A stretch of 64,000 nt of DNA, taken from the NCBI GenBank assembly GCA_010015675.1, contig ML976980.1, positions 1,226,362-1,290,361 of the forward strand, read 5' to 3'. Source of the stretch: Byssothecium circinans (Eukaryota > Ascomycota > Dothideomycetes > Pleosporales > Massarinaceae). Numbering within the stretch: position 1 is the first letter of the stretch; each line of letters begins with the position of its first letter. Under the pieces are notes generated by a model, which was not told where the DNA came from, made no database searches, and worked only from the letters and a program-made list of their open reading frames with translations. A program made the position numbers and the translations under genes. This document shows, piece by piece, positions 38,104 through 49,014 of this stretch.

Positions 38104-39157
38104 TGAGACGGTGTACACCTCACCACACTCAATAAACATAATCATAGCAATAAACAATTTAAAACTTTCAACCTACTATCAAATTTCTGCATGCGATGAA
38201 TTCACGCACCTACGGTCATGGTTACCACCCCTCTCTCGTTATTTAACTACCTGAGGCTGACCGCATTATGTACTATACACACAGTACACTAAAAACATAC
38301 ATACCCCACCTCAGTCCAACATAAATTCTCCGATCACTCGTACATACAGTACACCAGCATCAGCATAAATTCCCGGGAAGCCCCCGCGCCATCCATTCAT
38401 TCAGCACTCACCTCAGGAAAAGGACTCAATGCACGATGGAGGCCTTGAAACGTAATCATGTCATGGGTATCATGGGCATGTACACAAGGGAAGGAGGGTT
38501 TTTGATGTTTGGGGCTCGATGTCCGGGACTCGAGATGGTTGCGAGGAGCAGGGGAATGGGGTTGTGGTGATGGCAATGCTGAGATTGCGATGGGGGTTTG
38601 GATGAGTAGGTGGTGGGGAAGGATAGCGGAAAGGAAATGGAATTCAGGCGGGACGCTCTGTGCTCGGGGTATGATATTTGACGGCTGTGTGGGTAGTAGT
38701 TTGGGTACAGACCGTAAAAGCGACATTGGTAGAATCGTTGGCTGACCGTATTTGTGACTGTCATTACGCACGCGGTCGTTCACGTAGTAAAGCAACACAA
38801 AATCAGATCCGCAGCTTGCCATATATTCATCACCCAGAGCCATTTACTTCCTCCCTTGGCTTTGACCATTGTTGTGTTTATGATGTGCCATCGACGTTTG
38901 TGCGTTGCAAGTGGGTGGCGAATCGAAGGCAAGACTGCAAAATGGAAAGGTCCGTGATATGCATTGATGGTTAGCTGACCGACTTAGGAATTTCAAACGC
39001 CCATCCATCTTGCCCGACCAGTGCAAGAGTTGTTAGGCATTCCTCGTAAATGTACACGATGGTAATGCCCGCTGCAACTCCAAGTCCATGGTGAACATGA
39101 ACCACATGAACCAGAGAACCGAATCCGCCCCGACCGCCGCCTTTACTGCGCACCCGC
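38104..39157. other. Convergent intergenic region without recognised gene
   Basis: About 1.05 kb lies between the 3' ends of VPS72 and the eS24 gene. The first 280 bases are AT-rich with repeated ACA/TACA-like words, consistent with a 3' UTR. No gene is recognised. Confidence 0.45.
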
Positions 39158-39710
39158 TTATTTCTTGTCTTTCTTTGCGGCGCCCTTGGTCTTGGCCGTA
39201 CCCCGGAACGTCTTCGCCCTGTTCTTGCGTTGCTTGCCTGCGTCATTGTCAGCATGCCTCCTCCGTTACTATCTTCCGCCATCTTGTGCTTGTATGCCGA
39301 TGTGATGTCCGTGGATGACGTACGCTGTTGCCTGCTCGCCTTCTCGATCTTGCTGGCCTGGCCGTACCGTACGAGCCTGTAATGGGGCTCGAACTTCTTC
39401 ATGGCCTCAGCGCTGTCGTAGATGAGAGCGAAACCAGTCGTCTTGCCGCCACCGTAGTGTGTCTTGAGGCCGAAGACAGAGATCTCATCCTTCTTTGCCT
39501 TGTAGAGCTCGCCGAGCTTTCCGCGGAGTTCATCCTTGGAGACGTTGGCGCGGTTCGGGTGGAGGATGTCGCTGGTTTCCCGTCAGACTCAAATCCTTCT
39601 CTATTTCCAGTACCATTGTGTGTCTGCACTTACACGACCATCTGGCGACGACCGAGGAGGGGGTTGCGGATGAACTTGCGCGTGCGCAGAGTAACCTGGG
39701 AATCAGCCAT
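39158..39710 (-). CDS. RPS24: Small ribosomal subunit protein eS24 (RPS24)
   Basis: Three exons (39710-39634, 39571-39324, 39237-39158) encode 134 residues, the normal eS24 length. The sequence follows the family closely: [20 protein letters not shown], then [19 protein letters not shown], then [20 protein letters not shown] and [17 protein letters not shown], and a basic tail ([20 protein letters not shown]). It is a structural protein of the cytoplasmic 40S subunit. The gene is intron-rich for its size, and a further intron probably lies in the 5' UTR. Confidence 0.96.
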
Positions 39711-39723
39711 ATTGGAGAACGAG

Positions 39724-39793
39724 CTGTGGTAACCTGCGCGCCGTTAGAACCACAATTCGACAGCGGTAGATTCGGATAGTGTGTATGACGTAC
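39724..39793 (-). other. Probable 5' UTR intron of RPS24
   Basis: Read on the - strand, a GTACGT donor at 39793 and a CCACAG acceptor at 39724 frame 70 bases with a good branch point (TTCTAACGG). The acceptor lies 13 bases before the eS24 start codon. Leader introns are common in fungal ribosomal protein genes. Confidence 0.5.
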
Positions 39794-40279
39794 CGAAATC
39801 AGTCGATCCTGCTCGTGGTGTCGGGTGTGGTGTTGTGTTGTTGGCGCAGGATATCGTCGACGTTGATGTTAGCGATCGTGGTAATTTTCGATTGTGCTCG
39901 CTAAGGGCCTTGGCGGAGGGACCTAATTAGGTAAGCCCACCAAGAGCTTTCAACACCATTGCTCGTCCCAACCAAACATTATTTGCGTGTCGGATCCTCT
40001 CCTTCAACCGAATTCTTTTAGCTGCATGCAGAGCCTCGAGACACTAATAGTCATCACATACTTAGCATAGCTACTGCCAAGTCGAACATATCAGGCCCAG
40101 CGTGACTTACCTTGGATGCGTGTGGAAGGCACTTCTCCAAGAACTTTTGCATTTACACCCATTCAATACCACCATTTGGAGGCAGACTGATATTGGCCCA
40201 ATTTTGGACGTCGAAGCCGCTTGTCCCCTTACTCGACTCGGATTCTCCAAACCTCTCTTCGCTATTAGGAATAGTCTCC
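39794..40279. promoter_or_regulatory. Divergent promoter region (RPS24 / methyltransferase)
   Basis: This region separates the presumed RPS24 leader and the methyltransferase start. It should hold both promoters. No specific regulatory site is claimed and no gene is seen. Confidence 0.4.
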
Positions 40280-41621
40280 ATGGATCCGGTCCTCCAAAGT
40301 GGTCTCCTCTTGCTACGCCGCCAGTACTTCCAGCTTGTGGATGTGCCACAACTTAGGTGGCCGGAGGATTCTATCCTCAAGAAACCTCATGTACAATTGT
40401 GGCTGTATCGTCATTTGTTCGATGTGGACAACGTGCCCACTCTACCACCGGAACGTTACCGTCTGAGAGTACTGAAGCTTCTCACCTCGAAATTGGAGCG
40501 GGCCATTGATGACCCTGAGGAGGATGTACGCTTTCCTTCTCCTCCGTTTACCTATTGTCCATTTTGCGGCTTCGTTCGGAAGGCGCCTGCATCATGTCGT
40601 CCTCACATGACTTTGCGTCCACTCTTTTGTTTCACACTTGACTAACAGTTCTTCTTTCTTGAATACAGGAGCTGTCCGATGATCTCATGACTGCGCTTTC
40701 GTCACTGCTAGCCTCAGGCGTACCCTCGGAGTCTGATTCTGCCCAGCAGAAAGCATACGTGACGTACGCCTTTTTTGCATCTTCGACTATTCAAAATTAT
40801 CCGGAAGAGAAAACTGTCACTCTTCTTGAATCTCGTGCGGTTATTTCATCATCCGGCACGACTGGACTACGAACATGGGAGGCTGCTTTACATCTTGGAG
40901 CTTTCCTATGCTCGAAAAGTGGTCAGGACCTGATTCGCGGAAAGCGTGTTTTTGAACTCGGGGCTGGAACGGGCATGCTCTCAATACTTTGTGCGAAACA
41001 TCTGGAGGCTTCCGGCGTCGTTAGCACAGATGGTGATGAAGCAGTTGTGGATGCGATCAAGACTAATGCCTTTCTTAACAGAGTTGACTATAACAACTCA
41101 TCCCGTTCAGTCGTTCGTACTGCTGCCTTGCGATGGGGCTGGCCGCTCTATGCAACAACTTTTGCAGAGGACTATGGAATGCAGGTTCCAGATGTTGCGT
41201 TGGGTGCAGACGTCGTAAGCTATCCCCACATGGCAAAAGCCACTTGACTAACACTGCTGGAGACATACGACAGAAACGTCATTCCTGCTCTCGTCTCCTC
41301 ACTGAGGGAATTATTCGAGCTGAACTCATGTCTGCATGTGTTCATCGCCGCTACGATTCGCAACGAACAAACGTTCGAGACCTTTCTCAACGCCTGCAGT
41401 GGGTATCCCACACCATGCTATATTTTAGGATGCGCGACATCCGTTGAGCTGTTGCTGATTTTTGTGGGGTAGGGCGAAACCGTTTCAGTTTAGACCTGGT
41501 GGAATTTCCACCGGGTCCTGGGCAGCACCAGGATGGTCCTTTCTATCCGACATCGATTCCGATCAGTATCTGGGAAATAACTCGTCCGCAGCGGGCCGAG
41601 GATCCATTCGCCCTTTTTTAG
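40280..41621 (+). CDS. Efm3/FAM86-like protein-lysine N-methyltransferase (eEF2-type)
   Basis: Four exons (40280-40525, 40669-41214, 41263-41402, 41489-41621) give 354 residues. The N-terminal FAM86-like helix reads LLLLRRQYFQLVD and LRWPEDSILKKPHVQLWLY. The seven-beta-strand methyltransferase core follows, with the AdoMet loop VFELGAGTGMLSI, the acidic second motif STDGDEAVVDAI, then GADVTYDRNVIPALVSSLRE and IAATIRNEQTFETFL. The last exon encodes EFPPGPGQHQDGPFYPTS and IWEITRPQ before a TAG. Family members methylate a lysine of elongation factor 2. The final intron (41403-41488) is the least certain; without it the frame ends early at about 41447. Confidence 0.85.
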
Positions 41622-43299
41622 GCGCCTCACGATGGAGGCACTTCAGGCCGGTGCTCGATCGACACGTATCATGGTTGATCGTCACCATGGAGAACTTGCA
41701 ATAATAAGTTCCATGTTCATGCAGGAATAAAATATTCTGTCGAATGCTAGAGAATACCGGCTCCCGACAGAGGCTCCGATTGGCCAGGTTTCCCTACCTG
41801 GTCTACTAGATAGAAAACTGGAGCTCCGGCTTCATTTACTACTTTAGATCGAGATTGCTCAGGCACCAGCCGTGCTCGAACCGCATCATCGTCACAGAGC
41901 TCAATTGTGCTAGTACACTGGCGGAATATGCAACAACTGAGGCACTTTTCTTAGTTGCTTTGGCGGCTTTTACGTTAGCTAGACCATGAGCATCTTTCGG
42001 CACCTGATGCACAAAAAGGAGTACAGCTCTCACGCAATACTGTACCCATCGACTCTTCCATGACGAAGATTTTGTGGGTCATTACAAGTATGTGTCAAGC
42101 TGCGGTGACGCTTTCCTCAGCCGTGTTGCGTCTTGCGTGCTCTGCTCCCGCAAAGGTGATGGTGTTCTTTGTGAGATACAATACCCCGCAACTCCTCCAA
42201 CGTGGGACCTTGCTCACTCGTAAGAATGGCCGTGTTGGCAGCGCGATGCTTATTCGCCAGTTTTGAGACTGTGGCGAAACAAGCGCTCGAGTGGACTGAC
42301 GGTTTCGGCATAACGTGGTGCCAGTTGCTGCGTCGAGAGTACCCACGAATTGCCTGCTAAACCGAGAGCTCTAGGCCTTTGCGAGGGTGCGAGTGGGGTG
42401 CATTTGGGTTCTGTGTATAAGAGTCAAAGAGATCAGCATCTACTCGACATCGATGGTGTGATCAGTAACAGCTATCGCTCTATCGCTCGCAATTCTGAAC
42501 CGAATTCACCACAGCGAAACCTTCTCAGCCCCAGACGACTCCTATATTCTCGACCCTCAGCCATCCAGCAGCCACTCTTGGTCGATTCCCCACGGCTTCT
42601 CCACCTCGATCAGCATCATCTACACCTATTGCCCCAGGGTATGTCGTCAAATCCGCTGCGCAGCGGTTGTTGTGCCTTCATCTCGAACAGTTCGCTGATA
42701 CAGGCAGACAGCCGCAGCGAGCCGCAGGTGCACAGGAAATACTCGGCTTTTCCTTTTTATTGACATTCGGCACCTCAGCTCTTATCGCTCCCGCCATCCC
42801 TGGCTCCGATCAGCGCGCGGGCCTACTGCGGTGTTCGACGTCGCTTCATCAAAAAAGATTATTGCTGTACCCTCGCGCCGTCGCACGCTTATCAATTGTA
42901 AGTTCATTCACTCCATTGTTGACCCAACCTAGCCTTTGTTGTGTGATGGCCTGCCGACAGATATTGTCCCGTCGGGTTGCTGGTCGCAACAATGATCTCC
43001 ATGGCTCGATATAGATCAATGGCGCCGCTGTCCACGTCGTTCCTGGCGCTAACTCGATCGGGTGCAGGGGATCACGATAAGAGATACTCAAAGCAAAGCC
43101 CACTACGTCGCCATATCAGCTTCCAGCCCTCAAAGCAACATTGCGGCTGTGTCACCGCCTCTTCATTCCTCCGTGCTAGGTCTGGGTAGTGGCATTCACA
43201 GACGCCGGCTTGTAATCCGTGACTCGTCTATCTCACGGCGCACCGTGCCCTGCTTCCATCAATTGAGTCTTTAAAACTCACCGTCTTTCCAAGCCTGCA
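41622..43299. other. Intergenic region without recognised gene
   Basis: About 1.7 kb lies between the methyltransferase and the Ecl1-like gene, both on the + strand. Many short open frames overlap with no recognisable motif. It may hold a long leader of the Ecl1-like gene. Confidence 0.4.
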
Positions 43300-44299
43300 A
43301 TGGCAACAGTCCATTCCCGTCATCCGTCAGCACACTCTAAAAGGTCACTTCCCGCCCACGCACGGCCTACCAAGCCTGCTCAATTGTCAAAACGTTCGTC
43401 TTCTTCTCACTGCCCCGCCAAGAAGGTCGTCCCCAAGGAGGAGGATATCGAGGACGAGGGATCAATGGCAACGAGCTTCTTGAACTTTTGGTGAGTCTTA
43501 CTCTTTCATGGTGGCTTATATCTGATTAGCCTAACATTTATCCAGTACAACCTGCGAGAAACAAATCATCATTCCAAACAATTCCGTCCTCTACTGCTCG
43601 GAGAGGTATGACTACCACCGTCCCACCATGCCTTCACACAATCTAATCCACCACAGCTGCCGTCGCAAGGACACTGAGAAACAACTCTCATATCCCTTCG
43701 ACTTCTCGCCACCACCAACGCCCACCTTCGACGACCACTTCCACGACATCGTCCCACCCCGCTCTCCAACCCAAATCTCCTCCAAGCGCAACTCCCTCAC
43801 CTCCTCCGACATGTCATTAGACGACAATACTCCAACCTCAACCTCTAAACTTGAGGCAGATACCCTTAGGCACGAATCGGAAGCATCTCGCTATCTCCGC
43901 CAATTCCAAGTATCAACCTACTCGGGCGAATGCACCGTACGACCACGCCGCCCTCGATGTAACCGTGCATCCACCTCGCAAGCCACCTTCGCGGCGCCAC
44001 CCTCCCTTTCGCACACACCAGCTAGCTCAGTCTCTTACTCGCTTCCGTACACACCTGCATCTACTAGACCCCTTCCGCCGCGCAATGGCTCGTCATATGG
44101 TGCGCGAAGTATTGATTTGGTAACGCCGTGGACGATGGCACCACTGAGTCCGCCGAAATATCCTTTCAAGGCAGCGCCTACCTGTGAGAGGACGAAGCGG
44201 GCGATTGAGGGGGAGATAATGTATGAGAAGAGTCCTGTTCCGGAGGTTGGAATGGCCAACGGGAGTTTGGGGCGGTTATTGGCGACGAAAGCAGGGTGA
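43300..44299 (+). CDS. Ecl1-type life-span regulatory factor
   Basis: Three exons (43300-43490, 43546-43605, 43657-44299) encode 297 residues. A basic, His/Ser-rich N-terminus is followed by the family's cysteine motif at about residues 60-90: FLNFCTTCEKQIIIP, then VLYCSESCRRKD. The two CxxC/CxxxC pairs presumably bind zinc. The remaining 200 residues are Ser/Thr/Pro-rich and probably disordered. Family members in fission yeast extend chronological lifespan when overexpressed and respond to sulfur, zinc or amino-acid shortage. The small second exon (60 bp) exactly encodes part of the zinc motif, and its two flanking introns are 51-55 bp. Confidence 0.87.
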
Positions 44300-47020
44300 A
44301 GATAGGATGCAGGATCTTGAGTTGTGTCTTCTCTTCCCTTCTCTTCAATTTCACTTTTTATAGACTTCAGGCTTTGATTGGAAGATGGAAGGGTATCTTC
44401 ATGATAGGGACGGAATGGTTCAGGAGTATCGAGGACAGCTATGCAGGACGTAGCATGCATGCATATGAGACAACATTAGGGAGGTCTCATCCAAGGCCTC
44501 AAAAAGTTCGGGGCGTATATATGGCATGGGCGTTTTATATTTTCCGATGATATCTTTTCTAATAGTTATATACCATAGGCTAGGATCTAGATGACTTCGA
44601 ATCACTCAGTGAGCTGCACAAGCTCGCACCAACGGACTGCATTCCGAGACTTCACTGGCTCTTGTGCGCGGTGACAGCGATGGCAGAGAGTATTAGTGAT
44701 TGGCGATGACTATCATCGTTACTATTTTTACTTCGTGTTTGGAGCTTTGAAGTCTCCTTCCTCCCACCGAGACATACAATGGTTCGATGGGTCAATCTAA
44801 TGGCGTATTGAACAGTACAAGAACGATGGTAGTGTCGACTTCCTTCTAAGCTGGCATATGGTCGCTTGCTGCTAAACCTTTTTATTACCGGAACAAAGTC
44901 CCCGGCACATGTCATTGATCGTTGGATGTTTTGTCTTCGGTATTCGCCTTTGTTCAGGTCTCCAACCACATTGCACGCCTCGGGTTGGGTTTTGTTTCAC
45001 AAGCGACACATAACGGTTGGAGTGTCTTTGTTTCCAAACTAAACGCTATCCGTTGGGACTCTTCGGCGAGCAAATGCTTCGGTGGGAATGGTTCTTTTGT
45101 AAATGTCCTAGGCAAGGCGCTCTAAATTCTGCACACATTCATGTTGGTGTACACGAATTCGATTCCGGATATAAACCCGTTTGGAATTTCAATAGGGTGC
45201 GGAGGCGAACAAGACACTCATGACATCTTTCGGAAGTACTTGAGAGTGCGAAGAGACAACAACATGTCGTGGAGGTCATCATTTTTTTAATCTCGAAATG
45301 GGGGAGGGAGGAACGGACGTCCAACATAAGGCGGTTGCTCTTCTCCTTTTTAAGTAGAGGAGTGGGCGGTAGGATATGCGGACATGTGAACTTTGTGTTT
45401 AATTTTTAAACCTTAGCAGTGTGAGAGGGGCGAAGTCGAGCCCGACATTACTCAAACGGATTCTCCGTTTTGGTATCGGAGGAGCCGAGGAAGTCGGGTG
45501 AACATCACGACTTCGTCCAGTTGTCTTTGGAAGCAAGATATTTGCGAAAGGAAGCGTAGGAGACTCCGACATCATAAGCCTCGCAAGGTTGTTTTCGTTT
45601 TTTCTTATTGAAAGGGTACCGAGAGCGCGCACATCTTGCAGACACCTTGCGTTGTTATAGCGAAAGACACAGAAGGAGGGGGGAAGATGCCAACACATCG
45701 CCAAGTAAGAAAGCGATTTTGATTAAGTCGAGGTCCTCCTAGGATTCAGAGACATTGTTGTGTTTATCTTTCTATTTTAGGATTCGCTTCGATTTAAAGC
45801 TCATAGAAGGCGTCACACCGGTATTAGCTATATGAGTCGTGTCTTTTCATTCTGAGCAAGGAGCTGCTTGGAAGAACGGACATTTTTGAAGGTGTTGACC
45901 ACTTTTGTTACTGGTAGGATTTTAGAGATTGTGGTGCAGGACACTTCGACCGAGGAACTTGTATGTGTCTTTTTGGGAAATTTGAGGAGCCCAGCAAAAG
46001 GAAGCAGAGACATCAAACGGGAAATACGCGATTTTTGAGCCGACATCGGAAAAGAGGATTTGAAGTAGCTGGTAGTGTGGTGGGAGTTGAAATTTCATGA
46101 AGAGGCTGGGCCTTGCGCGGACATTTGGAGTTTAAGATGCCGTTTTGATATCAGGGTCGGGAAAGAGGAAGTGCCGGAGAGTTCATTAGGGCTGTAAACT
46201 AAGACTTTTGTAACTCTACAGTATTGGTCAACTGGAGGCGGGGGCCGCGACATGACGCGATTGGTTCGCCCTTTTGGCCCAGAATTTAAGAATTGTGGGT
46301 TAAGGTGGAGAGAAGAGCGCAGGATCGTCTATAGGTTGACGATATCTGTGCCTTAGGATACACATCAGTCTATTTATTCGTCTCCTTAAGTAGCCAGCAT
46401 TTCCATACATGGAAATAGTCGCTTCGGGCGTTGGAGATTGAGGAAAGTGTAGGCTCATAGTGGAAGTTGGCCTTGGATGTTCGGTCTCCTTTCCCTCGCT
46501 ACCCATGCCGTAGGCCCCCATCCGGTTTTAGCTTCTATAATAACCAAGATTATATCGCACTCACGAAGCATAATGAAAACCCATCCCGTTTTTCGTGGAA
46601 TTAGTGAAGGCGTTGGGAAAACTTCCCAGACGTGATGCCTCTTCGAATTGCTCTTTAGTGGATACCTAGGTAGCAAAGCCCAGGAGATTTCCGCTTTTTC
46701 GCTCATACAAGGGGCAGCATACAAACTTCCTGCAAGTAGAGTAATGTTGTTTACGACAGTAACTCTATGCCCTGGGGCTCTTGACTCCGTTTTTGGAGGC
46801 ATTCTATCGCCGCTTTTGGAGTTACTTGCACTCAAAGTGCCAACTCCAAACCATGTAACCTCAATTTCTATTACCTGGCTCCTGCATCGCCCCATGCGGT
46901 CTTGTTTCGTCCATCCTGTCAATGTATTATTGACACTGCCTCCGCCATGTCTGCCTCGCTAGAATATCACTTTACTAACACTTAGAGAAGCTCGACGCGC
47001 GAGCTGTCACTCTAGGATAT
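44300..47020. other. Gene-poor, AT-richer region
   Basis: About 2.7 kb follow the Ecl1-like gene in which I find no convincing gene on either strand. Base composition by eye is richer in A/T than the flanking housekeeping region, and open frames are short and motif-free. Degenerate mobile DNA is possible, but no repeat ends or transposase motifs are visible. Confidence 0.4.
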
Positions 47021-47786
47021 CTAGCATCTTGAGATTGTCCCCACAGCCATCCCAAAATAAAGCATGGCTAGCATGCCGTCGTCAACGGAAATCGGATCAG
47101 CCAATGAAGTGTAAGTGTTGACAGAACTACGCATCTCCGCATTTTGTAATAGTCGTGAGAAGGTACTAGTTGTGGTGGTCATGTAGGTAGCGTATGTACC
47201 AAGCGCCGGTGGTGTAGGTGCCCCGGCGCTAGCTCCAGTCGTTGCTACAGCGCCAATTGCGCAGCCAGTGCTTGCTCCCAGATAAATCATCGAGGTGCCG
47301 ACAAAACAGAGCTCGCACGCAGCCGTCTTACCCGCACACACGGTCGAGTGTTTAGTGGAAGCTTCGTCCAGGTTTGCAGTCTGGTTTTGGCCAAGAATAG
47401 ACTGGGCTTCGTGCAAGGCGTCTTTTAAATCCTGGCGAACTGCAAGTATGTCCCGTGTCCATTCGAATTCATTCGATTCGCGCTTTGCTGAAGCTACGGG
47501 GAGATCTAGGTAACGATCTATCGTACTTTGGGCTCTGCCAATGACAGCTTTGTTGAAGTTGAGCTCTTCCCATTTCTTCACGGTGGTTTCATTGACTCCA
47601 AACATCGCGATCAAATCGACAGGCCGGAATGCGTTTTGCGCGGGATCAGCTATTAAGGCATATGCCGCCGCTTCGTTGAGTTTGAGAGTTCCGGCCAACA
47701 ACTTTTTGTTGGATAATTTGTTGGGCGAATATGGACATGACACAGGCCAGCATGGCAGTAGGAAGAAAGATCTTGAATGACACCAT
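47021..47786 (-). pseudogene. Orphan secreted-protein gene interrupted by a one-base frame change
   Basis: An ATG at 47786 starts a good signal peptide (MVSFKIFLPTAMLACVMSIFA) but its frame stops soon after. A long frame offset by one base continues without a stop from this point to 47021 and looks coding: Ala/Leu-rich helical sequence, VDLIAMFGVNETTVKKWEEL, DLKDALHEAQSILGQNQ, and a Cys-containing hydrophobic stretch near GKTAACELCFVG. The two frames meet at a run of five A residues (complement 47703-47707). Removing one base there would fuse them into about 254 residues. I see no canonical intron that would do the same. It may be a pseudogene, a sequencing error or a genuine frameshift site. 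The product family is not recognised. Confidence 0.5.
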
Positions 47787-48741
47787 TTTTGAGGATTGTG
47801 ATGTATCAAAATGGAGAATTTCTTGGGAAAGAATCGTGTGAATGAGGTATGAACGAGGAGTCTGCTGAACGAAGTATAAGCGATACAATGGGAAAGAGAG
47901 ACCTTGTATACAGTATTCGAGTTGTACTTGGAGACGATTGCTCCACTATGATGCAAACTTTAACACTAGAGCATAGAAGTTGGAAATCAAGCTGGGTCGG
48001 ATCGGTCGGCATTATGCCAACAAGACATCTTCGGTCCGGCTACCTGGCTCTGAGCTTGCTCAATGAGTTCGCTAAACTGGAGATAGTAAGTAGATTCTCG
48101 CGCAACAATCACTTACGCATAGACCAAGGTTCACGAGTCTTGTTTATAAAATTAAAGCCCCAGCCGTTTCCAAAACATGCATAGTCTAAGCATGAAGAAG
48201 CCCTTGGGTTATTTTCCTGATTGGGTGTTATTCAACGAGGATTGTTTATGGCTCCACTAACCAGTTTAGTGTGTTTGTTTGAACTGCCTCAAAAGGACTA
48301 CTTCTCTTCTTGGTTTTGTACAGTTCGTTTCTCCTTGATGATGTTCATCGCATGAGCCAAGAACATATATGCGATTAAAAACGAGATCTCCGGCATAAAG
48401 TATCACCGACGGACCGACAGAAAGTTTCATACCTGCGCCAACCATGTTTTATTACTTTGCTTTCAAGGCGACGCTTTCATTGGTAGGAAATGTGGCCATA
48501 AACAATGCTACCTAAAGGGGCATCACTTTTAGTAAGAACGGTACGCAGTAAAGCCGAAAGCGTGAAACACTATCTTAGTCCGAATGTTTGTGTTGTACGC
48601 CAACGCACCGAAGACAACAGAACATAGATGAGGGCGCGGAATAGGGACTTGTTATACCAGCTTCAATCGTCGTCCATGACAGGGACGCTTCGATAGCTGT
48701 ACACAATTGTTTAGCTTGTCACGAGAGCTTCGCCTTGTAAC
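47787..48741. other. Intergenic region without recognised gene
   Basis: Nearly 1 kb of moderately AT-rich sequence upstream of the interrupted secreted-protein gene. Its promoter, if active, would lie at the left end. No other feature is seen. Confidence 0.4.
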
Positions 48742-49014
48742 TCAAAGAGGGTATGGTTCTGTCTTAGAACTAGGCCTAAGGCAGGTCTGAATACCTAGGT
48801 AGATATTCAGCTTTTGGTCCATATTGCAGGGAGGAAAGTTCTTTGGCAGCTGGGCATGGCCATAACCATAAATATCCTTCAAGGCGTCTGGGTGAATGAA
48901 AGAAAACTCGTTTTCACCAACCAGTACCACTTCTCCGTACTTCAGGTGCAGGTCACGAATCTCGATGTCGTAGTGACTGCGCATTCTCCTGATTGTCCTC
49001 GTGATAACTTCCAC
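48742..49014 (-). pseudogene. Cytochrome P450 N-terminal fragment
   Basis: This frame encodes EIRDLHLKYGEVVLVGENEF followed by SFIHPDALKDIYGYGHAQLP. That is the segment after the membrane anchor in many fungal P450s (proline of KYGP and arginine of VRVG substituted here). No anchor precedes it, and the resemblance ends about 20 residues later at a stop. The haem-binding Cys region, the ExxR helix and the I-helix are absent nearby. It is best read as a remnant of a larger P450 gene lost by deletion or decay. Confidence 0.6.

Noticed and set aside
41763..41825. Short inverted words (CAGGT/ACCTG) near 41790 considered as a second foldback.
   Set aside because: Arms are only about six bases and do not extend.
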